Origin: Thuidium tamariscinum
Lineage: Eukaryota > Streptophyta > Bryopsida > Hypnales > Thuidiaceae
Assembly: GCA_947034885.2 (NCBI GenBank)
Contig: OX344753.2
Coordinates: 19,096,001-19,160,000, forward strand
Length of the DNA stretch: 64,000 bases
Direction: 5' to 3'
A program made the position numbers and the translations under genes. How positions within the stretch are numbered: the stretch's first letter is position 1; every line of letters starts with the position of its first letter. The notes under the pieces were generated by a model. It did no database searches. It was not told the origin of the DNA and was given only the letters and a program-made list of their open reading frames with translations. This document shows positions 26,201 to 37,840 of the stretch, piece after piece.

Positions 26201-27247
26201 TAGGTTTTTAAGGATTAAGTAGGCTATGTCAAGACATCTTTTAGAATACATGGCTAATTATGGCTCACTAAATGGTTGAATGATTTATAAATTGGAAGAT
26301 TTCAAAGCTTATGTCCAGACTTGTTTCTAATTCTACTATTTACTGAAAACATCTCATTTGATTTTGATAAAATGTATTCATTTTAATAAATCCAAGATGA
26401 ATGTTGTGATTGACATTGTGGAGATGTGAGTAGACACAAGTGCAAAGATCTACTAGAACATGTAATTGACATTCTCACATTTATAGAATCAATGTTTTAC
26501 AGAAGAAAAATTATAAACAAATGACAAGTCATCAATATTTTATTTTCAATTAGAAGAAATCAAGGTAATGATTAATGAATGTTCCATTTTCAATTAATGA
26601 GGGAAATTTTTTTAATCTAAATCCATATTGTGTGCCCTTTAAATAAAGGATGATTACTTTTTAGATACATCATGCCATCATGGATTGGCCCATTTATAAA
26701 ACTATGCCATAAGATTACTACACCACCTCTAAACTAAAATACCAACCAACTAACTAACTTTCACTTTCAAAAAATATAAATAAATGTCCAGCATTCCAAA
26801 AATTATGCAACTTCTTCAATGTTCATTCCAAATTTCAGTTTCTTTTCACTACAATTCATCCATAGTTTGCACCAATCCACCCTAATTTTGATTCACCTTG
26901 TAAAAGTGTTCTTCTTGAGCTAGTTATCTTCCTTTTCATTGTTTGAAAAAGTGATGAAATTGTGCTTTATTCTACAAGATCTAGGTTGCTATATGTTACA
27001 AAAAATTAAACTTAAGTACCTAACCCAAGAATGGCCCATGGAATTTCTCAATACAACCCATATTTAGCCTCATAATACTTCAATGCTGATTAAAATATGA
27101 ATTGTGATACATTTTTATTTAAATACTATCATGATCATTACTTTACATAGTTAGTATTGAAAAAAATTTAGTCAATGTTTTTTTTTATCAATACCACCAT
27201 ATTCATAATATACAATACAACTGCATAGGGCTTTCAACCCCTTCTAG
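23263..27247. other. AT-rich intergenic DNA
   Basis: No gene is supported. It contains dispersed repeat copy B (23,891-24,088), the empty-site partner of the interrupted copy at 8.7-9.1 kb. A pair of related segments near 24,200-24,330 and 24,690-24,780 share phrases such as CACTCACTACTT and CACTACTTTG(G/A)GACAT, suggesting an old local duplication. Confidence 0.5.
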
Positions 27248-27536
27248 CATTAGAGAAGATTTGAGGGTTCTAAAAGGTTAGCCCATTTTGGAATTAATCT
27301 TGAAACAATTCCCGTAAATGATGGCCAAGTGGTTGCTATTAGGCCACCATTTTGAATTAAAAAAATAAAAAAATTGGGGTCCTAAAATGTGATAAAAAGT
27401 CCATTTTTTTTTCAGAAAAAAATCCAATGACATGGCACTCTCTCAACCACATCGGGTTCTTGTTCCTGTGGCAAGTTCTACGTTTCTACAATCCAAGAAC
27501 TTGCAGTCTTCTGCAGCCCTCAAATCTCCTCTAATG
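27248..27536. mobile_element. TIR element, CATTAG family, copy 3 (289 bp)
   Basis: Left end CATTAGAGAAGATTTGAGGG and right end (reverse) CATTAGAGGAGATTTGAGGG. It shares the internal TGGTTGCTATTAGGCC-like, AAAAAGTCCATTTTTTTT and AACTTGCAGTCTT blocks with copies 1 and 2, 22 kb away. Non-autonomous. Confidence 0.75.
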
Positions 27537-28749
27537 GGTTAATTTGAGTATAAATTGTGGGATAATTGCAATCCGAGGGAATACTTTCTCCTTGTTCGAT
27601 ATGAAGATTTCTCGGTTGCAAAAGTACCTCCAAGCAGCCAGTGGCGACATAAAGTCCCCTCAGTTCCAGCCTGGAGGGCTTGCCTGCCTTTTGTACTTGG
27701 TGTTTTGCAATGGATTTCAATTGTTAAAAAAAATTAAAAATTAAAAAAAAAAAAAAAGTCCCCTCAAGACTGGTGATAATGATTCATTTGGCACTTTGGC
27801 ATCCTAAGGGGTTGTTATTTACGTAAAGAAATCCCCATGAAATGATGCAACCGCTGGAATCCAGAGTCAGAGGTTTGTTTTTTTGACCCAATTTTTTGAC
27901 TCCAGTGAACAACTTTATAATATCTGCACGAGAGAAACGACTGTCAAACGTGAGAATCGAAAATTCTCCGTCCAAACAATGCCACAGAAGAGTCGGAGCT
28001 GCGCAGGAGGGAGCTTTATTGTGGGCTCTGTCCTTGGATAGAAACTATGGCAACAACTCCACAATGAGTTTTGTTTTGGAATTGAGTTTGCAATTCTTAT
28101 CTACTTTCGCATTCACAGTGTAGAATGTTGTTCACATTCACACCACAGAATACATATCCTTGCGTGGACTTGACGTAGTCAATTAGCTTTGTGCTTCCTG
28201 ACAATGTGGTAGTTCACGTAATGGAGTTGTGTTTTGTTTTGGTTGTGGGTGCACCTTTGGTAGTGACTATGGCGAGATTCAAAGCATTGGGAAGGAATGT
28301 AGGTGATTTGTGATTATTGTATAAGAAGAGAGGAGGATCTATAAGGCATTTTTGGAGAAGAGTTTGGAAGAGCATGGTGGACTGGGTTATGGCATGAGCT
28401 CAATCTTCACTATGTTGGATATGGTGGTTTTCTCTCACTGTCCCAAAATGATCTATCAAACTTTCCCCTTTATTGGTTTTGTCCTTTTGGATAGAGACCA
28501 GGGCATTGACTATGAATTTTGGATCTGTTTTTCCAAATCTTATCTATAATCCTATTCACAGTACACTACAATGATGTGGATAGACGTTTGCTTGCTGGAA
28601 GGGAGGCTACTTGGGGCGAGGGTCGCCTAGGCAAACCTAGTTGAGTTTACTATTCATCTCATTAAATAATTTTGTTTAATTTTCCCTCTTTTTTTTAGTA
28701 TTTCCTAACTATGGAACTAATATTGTTGTTCCCCTAAGCCAGAGCCTCA
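27537..28749. other. intergenic DNA with mixed composition
   Basis: An A-rich tract at about 27,724-27,757 is followed by a repeated AAAGTCCCCTCA string (also at about 27,651). The stretch 27,840-28,560 is less AT-rich than its surroundings and holds short open frames on both strands, none longer than 75 codons or recognisable. Confidence 0.4.
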
Positions 28750-29279
28750 CATTAGAGGGTTTTTGAACTCCATAGAAGGCCCTCAAAGATCGACATGCAC
28801 CTCTATTTAATGAAGAGCAAAACTAGTAGCTCAAGTACCTACTTGCTTGTTGTTATCTTGTGTAAAGTACAAGTGAGGACTACAATAGATAACAAACCAA
28901 GAAGGTACTATTACCAAATATTAAATTTGGATAGTACAATATTATATTGATGGTTGTCAAAGAAGAATCCATTAGTGGAGTGGATGTACAATACTATATT
29001 ATTATTTTAATGGTTGTACAATATGATGTTCATGGTCGGATAGTACTTGTGTCATCCTCGTGTCCTACACCCAAATTTTAAATGACAAAGCTTCATCATG
29101 GTCTCCATGACCCATCCAATGGGAGCTATTGTCCTGCAAAAGTACATCAATATTTTTATTCTTTTCCAATGAGCGGGTATAGGGAAATAGTCTTCCTCAA
29201 AGACAATGTTTAAATACAAAAGCACCCTTCCAACCATCCCTCTTAGAGACCCTCTTTAGAGCTCAAAAATCCTCTAATG
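28750..29279. mobile_element. 530-bp TIR element immediately upstream of the polyphenol oxidase gene
   Basis: Left end CATTAGAGGGTTTTTGAACTC and right end (reverse) CATTAGAGGATTTTTGAGCTC are inverted repeats of about 21 bp with few mismatches. Between them, three diverged copies of a GTACAATA(T/C)TATATT-type block occur (about 28,935-29,035). The end motif resembles the shorter CATTAG elements, but the interior differs. The right end lies 185 bp before the PPO start codon, so the element probably forms part of the gene's promoter. Confidence 0.6.
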
Positions 29280-29463
29280 CAGTCACACCGCTCTTGTTGT
29301 AATTTCATTGCTCTTAGTTGTCGGTGAGTAGAATTCCTCCGAAAATGCAGCGAGGAATTCCCTGGCGGGGGTTTACGCAACGTTTTAGTGGTTGCTCCGT
29401 GACCAGGATGCTGCTTTAGTAGTGCATTCCGAAGCAGCATGCGCAAGTAAGTTCCTGTCAGTC

Positions 29464-32400
29464 ATGACGAGTACCGTGCTTTGGGCAGTTCTGTCCGTGA
29501 CCCTCGTGGTCTGGACATCCGAAGCGTACATCGAAAACGGAGGTCCCTTCCCCGCCGCAGACATCCCCACACACTGCAACAGCGTCGAGCGTTGCTGCAT
29601 GCCCACCCCTTACACAGGCACCCCAGGCATCCGAGAATTCAAGCTTGACACGATTAGCACCCAGCCATGGCGCATCCGCCGCCCACTGCACCTGCTCACG
29701 CCGTTCGAAGTCTCGCGGCTAGAGCGCGCGTACGCGCTGATCCGCGCTCTCCCCGACTCCGACCCGCGCTCATTACTCAACCAGATGAATATGCACTGCC
29801 TGTACTGCGACTTCGCGCTCTTCTTCCCTGGACAACAGAATGCTTTGGAGATTCACGCCAGCTGGTTCTTCCTCCCCTGGCACCGCATGTTTATGTTTTG
29901 GCACGAACGCATCCTCGCCACCTTGCTCGACGACGACAGCTTCGCTCTGCCGTTCTGGGCGTGGGACAACTCCCAAGAACTTGACCCGCTCCCAAATTCC
30001 TTCCCTGCGATTTACTACAACCGAAGCTCATCCCTGTGGAACCGCAACCGCAACAACTGCTCCACTCCGGAGAATTTGGTGGATCTGACTGCGCGTGGTG
30101 GGGAGTGTAACAACAAGACGGCGGCGTTCCTGAGGCAGCAGAATGATCGGTTGCAATACTCGCAGTTGGTGACTGGGGCGCCGACACCGGAGTTGTTTTA
30201 TGGGTTGCCGTACTACTTTGGGGATTATGAGGGGCATGGGCCTGGGACGATTTCAGTCTCCCCCCATGGACCTGTGCATCTGTGGGTTGGGGCCCCGAAT
30301 GCGAGGTTCACTGATATGGGGAATTTTGCAACAGCTGGGTTTGATCCGGTGTTCTATGCGCATCACAGCAATATCGATCGGATGTGGAAGTTGTGGCAAG
30401 GGCTGCCGGGGGGAGTGAGAACCAGTCCAATGAACCGAGCGTTTAATGACTCGATGTTCACGTTCTACGACGAGAATGCGAATCTTGTGAAGATGAGCGT
30501 CCAGCAGACGCTCGACATAGATCTTCTCAGGTATGTAGTACGGAAATTGAATGTGCGGAATTCATTGATCAATCATCCCCCGACCACCCGAGTTTATTGC
30601 TGTCCAGAATGAATGTATGCCGCTCGGTGCAAGTGTAAGTTGCTTCTGAGAGTGAAACGAACTTCCTATTAATTTTCTATGAACCGTGCATGGTTTCAAA
30701 CTTCCTCCATTCCATAGAATTCTTCGTAATTGGTAGTTGCATCTCACAATATTGCCCGTCTATATTGTTATGGTCTAACACTGTAATGCTTCTGAGACCC
30801 TTGATTCAGAAATCAATGGAACGAGATTCAGCAATTCCAAAAAAACACGAAGATTAAGTCCAGAAACATGGAAGTAATTCATGGAAGTAATGGAATAATT
30901 ATAAGATCCCTTGCCAAGTTTTTCTCTTGGCTTGGCATGTTATTTCTTATAACAGGGTTCTACTTTCGCGCACACGAGCTACAGGCTCATCCTTAATCTT
31001 CATTTGGCGAATTTGCCTACGAATGATCGATTTGTGACATACTGACATCGTGAGTATCGCATGTGGCAACAGTCGGATCAGCTCGTAAGCATTGTTGTTC
31101 ATAGGTAGCAGCACTCTGACTTTCTTTATTGAGCAAAGATTTTAGAACAAATCATGAATTTCAATGTAGTATATTGCTGCCTTATTGATTTCAATCCGGC
31201 ACTCAGCCGGTGTTTGAATATATATTCAGTCCTACGGCGTCCAATCATCTTCTGAAAATTGCCTAAGGACATGCAAGTAATCTTTTCAACAAGGTTCATA
31301 CTCAATTTCGTATGATTGTGTATAAAAACCTGGTAGGCTAGCTTAATCGATCAATAGTTGCAGTCAAAAAATAATTTAATTTGGAAGTTCACCTCAATCC
31401 TCAGTTTCGAATGAGATCTGTTGGAAAACTGCTATACTTGTGTTTCTAAAGTTAGAGTTATATACGGGTAATGAGCCTCCTCAATTATAGAGATTATAGA
31501 GATTATATACATCAACATTAGCAAGCGACTGAACTCATTGAAGTTGTGCGGAAGTTTAAACAAGTTACATACCGACTGAGTAGGCTTCTTGTGCGTCTAT
31601 CTGCGGTTTAATTAGCTCTTTGATCTTATTTAATTTACATGGCAGAGACTATCTAATCAGTTTTGTTGTGCAGCTACCATTACTTTAGCCCTTCGGTCAT
31701 CATTACTGCAATTACTCAATTTGAGTAGCTCAGCCTTTTAAAGATCTAACATCCAGCATATGAAATTTGACACAAACGCATAGAAAGTGCTAATCGATTT
31801 TCATGGAATTCGAAGTGTCAGAACGAACCACCACCTAATTTCCTTGGGTTTATGTCAAACTTCTTATGTTGGCTTCTAGCTCTGTTACAGCAAAGTCCGA
31901 TTCCTTGCTTGAATATGCAGCAATCAATGGTGTAGGCCTGAAATCTTACAATCATAACAAACAGTTCTATGGTGTTTGAACTTTGTCATCTCACAATTGC
32001 AAGGAGCTTCCTGGAGCATTTTTCGATTCCGTTGAATTGGCAATACCCCATAACAGCATATCTCATGTGTCTTTTTGCCATTCACATTAGCTTGAGGGTC
32101 CACCACTCCACCGCGACATTCTAATGGGATTCTGCCAATTTAACGGAATTGATGTTCAGTGAACTTCCACCGTAACCGTACCAGAGCTCACAATTCGATC
32201 GTTAATTTCCATCCTCGCTTTACTCCGCCTGCAGGTACAGTTACGAAGACGTACCGACGCCCTGGGCGACGAACGGCGTTCCCCCTGGTCAAGAGAACAC
32301 CATTCCCCTCTGCAACCCTCTCAACCAATCTGCCATGGAAGCCTTGATCAGCAGCTTGACCGAGTTCAAAACTTCCCGAGTCCTGGGCCTGACCCCGATC

Positions 32401-32781
32401 ACGTTCCGTCTCAAACGCCCGGAGGTCCGTCTCCCCAACGGCACGGAGATTCTGGAGTTTTCTGGCATCCACATCCCCAACATCACGGCGAGCGCTGCCT
32501 GGAAGGCTTATTTATTCTTCCCACAAGCTGGAACCGCCGACGGACCCGCGTGTCCTGAGTACGCAGCGACGTTCAACCGCAGGCCGATCGCCGGCCAAAC
32601 CACTTTTAACCCCAAGCGCGTGTGGCGCGTGGCCATTGGACCCAAGCTGGTGCAGATCGGAAAGGACGACGCGAAGGATGTTGTGGTGACTGTGGTGCAA
32701 ACGACGGCGCCGCCGGGGCAGAATATCACATTCGAGCGAGCGAGAATTTTCTACGACTTCGGACTGGGTGTGCCGCTCTAG
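29464..32781 (+). CDS. secreted polyphenol oxidase / tyrosinase family (two exons, 537 aa)
   Basis: This is a type-3 copper oxidase predicted to oxidise o-diphenols (perhaps monophenols) to quinones. Exons are 29464-30530 and 32235-32781, with a 1,704-bp phase-2 intron; the split codon gives the conserved YxY (YSY) after the catalytic core. CuA ligands are H111 (in HCLYC, with C115 placed for the Cys-His thioether bond), H131 (IHASW) and H140 (PWHRM). CuB ligands are H268 and H272 (PHGPVHLW) and the HH at 300-301 (DPVFYAHHSNIDRMW). The C-terminal domain (exon 2) resembles the PPO1_KFDV region and ends RIFYDFGLGVPL. An in-frame ATG at 29,392 would add 24 residues; 29,464 is preferred because it starts a clean signal peptide (hydrophobic 4-17, cleavage near SEA). 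That implies secretion rather than the plastid targeting usual in seed plants. Exon base composition is much GC-richer than the surroundings. Confidence 0.93.
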
Positions 32782-34398
32782 CAGAATTAATGATCCTAGC
32801 CTGCTGCTAGCTGCAGCATAACATTCGTAAGCAATTGGACTACTGCAGGAGTGCAGAGCTGTCTTTAATCTTAATGAAGGATGCGTGTTTTGAGTTCTAG
32901 ATGTATTTCGCTACATCTCCAATTCAAATTTTCTCTTCGTTGGTCCTCTCCCAGTTGCTGACTGAAATCATGCACAAGATTTGACAGTCACTGTGTTTGC
33001 ACTGAATTGAATTCGGATCCGTTCTGCTCTGCTTCAGATAAATTGTTATGTACCTGATGATTCACTTCACGATTCTTTTCACTTCGGGATTAATTTGGTT
33101 TCAATCGATCTGCTTTAATTTCTGTCTGAACTCTGTCTCTTCGATCGGGAGCTAGAATTTTTTGAACTGCCAGAGTGCGTTTGGAGCTGGCGTTAGTGAT
33201 CTGTAACATTTGAAGGGATTAGATAAAACTTGAGAATCTAAGGATTGGAATTGATATATAGATGAAGTTGTTTAGTTTCTTGCTTGCTGAGTTGCTGGTG
33301 GAAAGTGCCATAGTTTGACTGCTGCATATCATTGTATCTATTGCAGTGTCAGCCCAAGTTTAAGAGCTGGTGCTCTATAATATATGTGGGCGTCCTTGGG
33401 ATTTCAATTGGATCATCAAGGGTTTGGTTTGAGATTTTCTGTATGTTTGTGATAGTCTTTCATTTTGCCGGACCAGTTTCTCTCAATTCTCTCAGATTCT
33501 TTGAGCCCGCTCCATTAGATCCACCCATATGATGAATCCAATAGGCCAGAGTATGTAATGGTTTGAGTGACATATGGTATACATGTGCACAGGGTATTTT
33601 GATTTTGTGTAAATTACTGTGATCGATCCTTTTTCATGGAAGAGAATAATAAGAGATGTTGCGTGCGAGCACAAGCGATTGTCAATTAATTTCTTTCGTT
33701 AGACTGTCGGATTCCCTCTTGTCGTACACCATGAAACCGACCCAGGCCTTTTTTTCATCAATAACAACTCGAACATTTGCCTACTTTTTTTGCTCAGAGC
33801 AAAAATTCTTCCGAATTGTTTTTTCATGTATTTAATTGTAAGATCTTGCACAAGACTAGTATTAATAAGAATATGTTGAAGAAATTTTGGAAACTTTCAT
33901 CATATATAGATTGTAATGTATTTGCATTTAAAGTGAAGAAGGTCAAGAAACAAGTTTTTGAATAGTCACTTTCTGTGAATAGATTATTTCACTTTGAATC
34001 TTCTTAATTTGAAGTTTTTACAATACTAATTTTGAATGAATTTTTTTTTATGTTAAAGATTTGAACCAAAATTCAAGGAATAAAATGTGGGAAAATATAT
34101 ATGGTTTTTTTTCATTAAAAGACTATCAAGAAAAAGTAAGTACAAAATTGAAGGAAACATTAAATCATCAATAGCTTTAAAATGAATTTGAAACACAATT
34201 ATACCAATGTTGAGCTAGATTGTTGTAGAAAAATTTTAGAGGTACAGAAAACAAGAAGCTCCATAACTTTCAGATCACTAATTTAAATGGAATGAATCAA
34301 AGTTTTTTGTATGAACAAAAATATAATCTAAGAAGAAAAAAACTAAACAAATTTTTTTCAAATTTTTTTTATTGCTTGGCCTCTTCTATTTGCTTTTA
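32782..34398. other. intergenic DNA downstream of the polyphenol oxidase gene
   Basis: The first 900 bp keep a moderate composition and probably include the 3' UTR. From about 33,950 the sequence becomes AT-rich and matches the interior of the repeat at 22,358-23,262 (for example CATAACTTTC, then AATGGAATGAATCAAAG at about 34,262-34,302). It is probably the left part of a second copy, whose right end is at 36,052. No gene is visible. Confidence 0.5.
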
Positions 34399-35875
34399 GG
34401 GTGATTGCAAGAAAGACCGGTACTATTTTGCATCACATTTGGAATAACAAAGTTGTCATCTACTATAAATTTAGAAGAATAAAACCAATTAATTTGAAAT
34501 TTTTATTAGATATGTCTAATTTGATAATGATCAAATTCCTTATTTTTCAAAAAAATTCAAAAATCATTTTATATTTAAAATTAAATTTAAATAATTTGTT
34601 ACACTTTGCAATTTTGGAGTTTTTAGTATTAAAGAGTGGAGAGTACCCAAAATTAATGATCTATTTAAAGGGTGATTGCAAAAAATACTTTACATTTTTG
34701 TCTCAAAAACGCAATTTTTGGCCACAGGACTAGTTGTAGTATGTGATACTACTGGTACTATAGTACTATACATTAGCACTACATCTATAGATCTAGACAA
34801 TCTATGAGTACTATGTAGTATCATAAACTACTACAGAGTACTATAGAAGCCATTTGTAGCAAAAATAGCAAAAAAAGGATCTATCAATTTTTTTATTTTT
34901 AGTAATTCAAAAAAAGTTCAAAAAATTATTCAAAATTTTTTATTTTTCTAAATAAGATTGTATTCACATTGCAACAAAAAATTCCTTTAAGAAATTTTTT
35001 CCCTCTTCATAGCCTTTGTTCTTAGAAAGGTCACTTTGACCCCATGTATGCAATAGATATGTTGCTAATTTTATAAAAACTCATCGTCAATCTCTATAAT
35101 ATTTATAGACCTCCAACTTGCCCAATTTATGGCTTCAAAATCAAATTTTTAGGTCAAAAATAGGACCAAGAACCCACCCCACCCCCACCCCCCACCCCAA
35201 AGGGCCAAAGTAGACACCCAATTGAGGATAGGTTAAAAATAATAAAATAATTTTTAATTTAAGAAAAAAATTACACAACATCTACAACTTTTGTATGCAC
35301 CTTCATGCCAAATTTCAAGCCAACCAAACAAAATATGCAAAAGTTATGCGCAAAAAACTACTTGTTGGAGGTCAAGGGGACAAAAAAATAGGACAAATTG
35401 TCAAGTGTTTCTTGCAATTAACCTAAAGCTAAAGATTTTGTGGTCAATTTTTGCAAGCGAAGGGCATTCACCTACCAAAAGAAATTTTTAAAAATCATTA
35501 TTTATATCCTCTTCACGCATACTAATAGGGCTCTCTTGTATATGCAATTTAGTTTTTAGATCATTCTTTTGGTGAAATCTCTTCATCATGAAGTTCTCCC
35601 AAATTTACAATTTTTAGTTTCTTTGAAAATTATTTTTCCTATTTTTTACAAATTAAACATCAAAGTACCTATTTCCATGAAATTTTGCACTTTTCTAGTT
35701 CTCCTATTTAGAGAATTTTTCTATGCTTTTCCTTCCTAGGGTACCTTCTTTTAGATATACATTAAACATATATTTCACATTTTAAAAAAAATTCTAATTA
35801 TTCACTACTCTCCAAAAAATCATGAGTATTGTGAAAAATGCTATAAAAACTGGACGGTCTTTCTTGCAATGACCC
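34399..35875. mobile_element. Harbinger-like TIR element, interrupted copy (1,477 bp)
   Basis: The left end GGGTGATTGCAAGAAAGACC (preceded by TTA) pairs with a right end that reads GGGTCATTGCAAGAAAGACC in reverse. Inside it lies a complete related element at 34,670-35,423. Without that insert it would be 723 bp, close to the 734-bp relative at 37,039. Its right part (about 35,620-35,760) is the reverse complement of 37,180-37,300 in the relative, with shared blocks such as CACTTTTCTAGTTCTCCTA. No transposase is visible. Confidence 0.7.
34670..35423. mobile_element. Harbinger-like TIR element nested in another (754 bp)
   Basis: The left end GGGTGATTGCAAAAAATACT and the right end (reverse) GGTTAATTGCAAGAAACACT are inverted. 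TAAA lies directly outside both ends, consistent with a TAA-type target duplication as made by PIF/Harbinger transposases. A C-rich tract of CCCACCCC type lies at 35,173-35,198. Non-autonomous. Confidence 0.6.
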
Positions 35876-36044
35876 TCCAAACACCAATTGAATTTCCTAA
35901 AAGCTAACGTTTCCTAAAATTATATTTTCTAAAATCAAATGTTTCCTTACCTTAAGAAAACATTTAAAAAATCATCTCAAAATTTGAGATTATACAAGCC
36001 TATTTGAAATCCATTTTGCCCCCTAAGAGAACAATGGGACTCTA

Positions 36045-36052
36045 GGGGTTAA
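36045..36052. mobile_element. right end of a TTAA-CCCC bounded repeat
   Basis: GGGGTTAA here closes a segment that matches the right end of the repeat at 22,358-23,262. The Harbinger-like element at 34,399-35,875 appears to have inserted into this copy. The left end was not found and is probably decayed near 33.9 kb. Confidence 0.4.
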
Positions 36053-36296
36053 CAAAGCAAATTGTTACAAGACTCAATTCTGACTATCCCCTCAAAAGAG
36101 GACTTTGTGAAAGCATAATTCTACTTAGTGGCTTCATCCATTTAGAAAAGCAAAAAGGACCCCTAGCAACATTAATTAATAATGTGATAGATATATGTGG
36201 CCCAATATTTCTTTTCTTTCCACTTAATATCAATTCAATCTTGTAAATGTATTTTCTATTCAAGATTGTCACTTATAGTTCATCTATAGTTTCATA

Positions 36297-36320
36297 CTAT
36301 ATATATATATATATATATAT
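36297..36320. repeat. (TA)n microsatellite
   Basis: About 11 uninterrupted TA dinucleotides. Nothing else is notable. Confidence 0.9.
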
Positions 36321-36445
36321 GCCACTACACTTTTGTAGTAACACACATACATGCAAATGTAAATCCAAGTAGAGTAACTTTGATTCACTCATTTGGCATA
36401 CATGTGACATCACTTGCCTTGCAAATGAATGCAATTATGCAAATG

Positions 36446-37840
36446 TTAACCCCTAAATGCCAAAGGCCTTTTTTGAGCTTTTAGGAATTTGCTCTAAAGT
36501 GACCAAAAAGTCAACTTTATAATGAGCTTTATCAATTTTTTTGAAATGTAACTATACAAATTCAAACTAAACATGTTAGTGATCATTCAAGAAAAGAGAA
36601 CACGAGAATATCACTTATGGATTGAAAGATTATAATGTTTGATCATGAGGGTGTTAAAATTGCACAAGTCATGTAAAGTCTTTCAACCCTCTTTTCACAA
36701 GTCAAATCTAAAAAGTTGGTGACTAAAAAAATATGAGGTGAAAGGACCTAACATGCATAATCCCAATCAATTTATGGCTTTCCAAAATCTACTCTACAAT
36801 TTTTTTAAATGAATTTCTAATGTGATTTTTCCTCCAAGATCTAGTGTATTTTGAGGCTCATTTCCAAGAGCCTTCAACACTTGAGAATGTCAAGCTTGCA
36901 ATGAGTACCCTTGCACAAAATCTTGTTCAATAGAAAAATTATAGTTAATCATTTTCAAGATTGGAATTTTGATGCATAAAGTAGACTTTGAAATGAATTT
37001 TTCAAAAATACAAACTACTAAAAATAGCAACTTGGTTAGGGGTCGTTGCAAGAAACACCGTCCATTTTCCGTAGCGTTTTGGAAATGGACGTTGTTTTCT
37101 TTGGGAGTACTATTTAATTAGAAAATCAATTTTAAGAAAATATGAAAATATGTCTAATGTATAAACCTTAAAGAAGAGGGTATCCTATGAAGGAAAAGCT
37201 TAGGAAAATTCTCCAAGTAGGAGAACTAGAAAAGTGGAAAATCTCATGAAAATGGACGTATTTACATTTTAATTTGTAAAAAACAGGAAAAGTTATTTTT
37301 CTTGAATCTAAAAATTTTCCATTTGGAAAGAGTTTATGGTGATGACATTTCACTAAAAAAATAATCTCAACTCTATTATCAATGGTCAGAAATTGCGTGC
37401 AATGGGAGTGCTGTTTGCACGCATGTGGAGGACATAAAATAATGTATTTTTAGATTCCCTTCGACAAGAATATGATTTCCTACTATGAAAATGCACCATG
37501 GAAATTTCAACTTTAGATCATTAAATTTGGGTACTCCTAACGTAGTAAAAACCCCTAAACCTCAGTTTGTGACAAATTAACAAAAAATAATTTTAAATAT
37601 AAAATGATTTTTTTTAATTTCTGAAAAATAAGGGATGTAAAAATCATCAAGTTAGAGAGGTCCAATAATTATTTCATATTCTTGAATATTCTAATTCAAA
37701 AGTTATAGTAGAAAAGAACAATGTCACTCCAATTGTGACGGAAAATAGGACCGGTGTTTCTTGCAATCACCCTTAGGTTTATTTTAACTTCAAAGTTTTA
37801 CAAACACTAGATTTTGGTCCCTTGGGCATTTAGGGGTTAA
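36446..37840. mobile_element. TTAA-CCCC bounded element (1,395 bp) with piggyBac-like ends
   Basis: It begins TTAACCCCTAAATGCC and ends GGCATTTAGGGGTTAA, a perfect 16-bp inverted pair including TTAA, with further near-matches inside. TTAA target duplication followed by CCC-starting ends is the defining pattern of piggyBac transposons. It contains a separate nested TIR element (37,039-37,772) and no recognisable transposase. The palindromic TTAA could also simply be part of the TIR. Confidence 0.55.
37039..37772. mobile_element. Harbinger-like TIR element (734 bp) with TTA flanks
   Basis: Left end GGGGTCGTTGCAAGAAACACC and right end (reverse) GGGTGATTGCAAGAAACACC. TTA directly flanks both sides (37,036-37,038 and 37,773-37,775), the 3-bp duplication expected of PIF/Harbinger elements. 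It lies in inverted orientation relative to the copy at 34,399-35,875 and inside the TTAA-bounded element. Confidence 0.72.

Noticed and set aside
28753..29237. Minus-strand 61-codon frame as a retrotransposon fragment
   Set aside because: No reverse transcriptase, integrase or protease motif is visible, and it lies inside a short TIR element.
29458..30237. Several overlapping frames on both strands within the polyphenol oxidase exon
   Set aside because: They are shadows of a GC-rich exon; the plus-strand frame holds all copper ligands.
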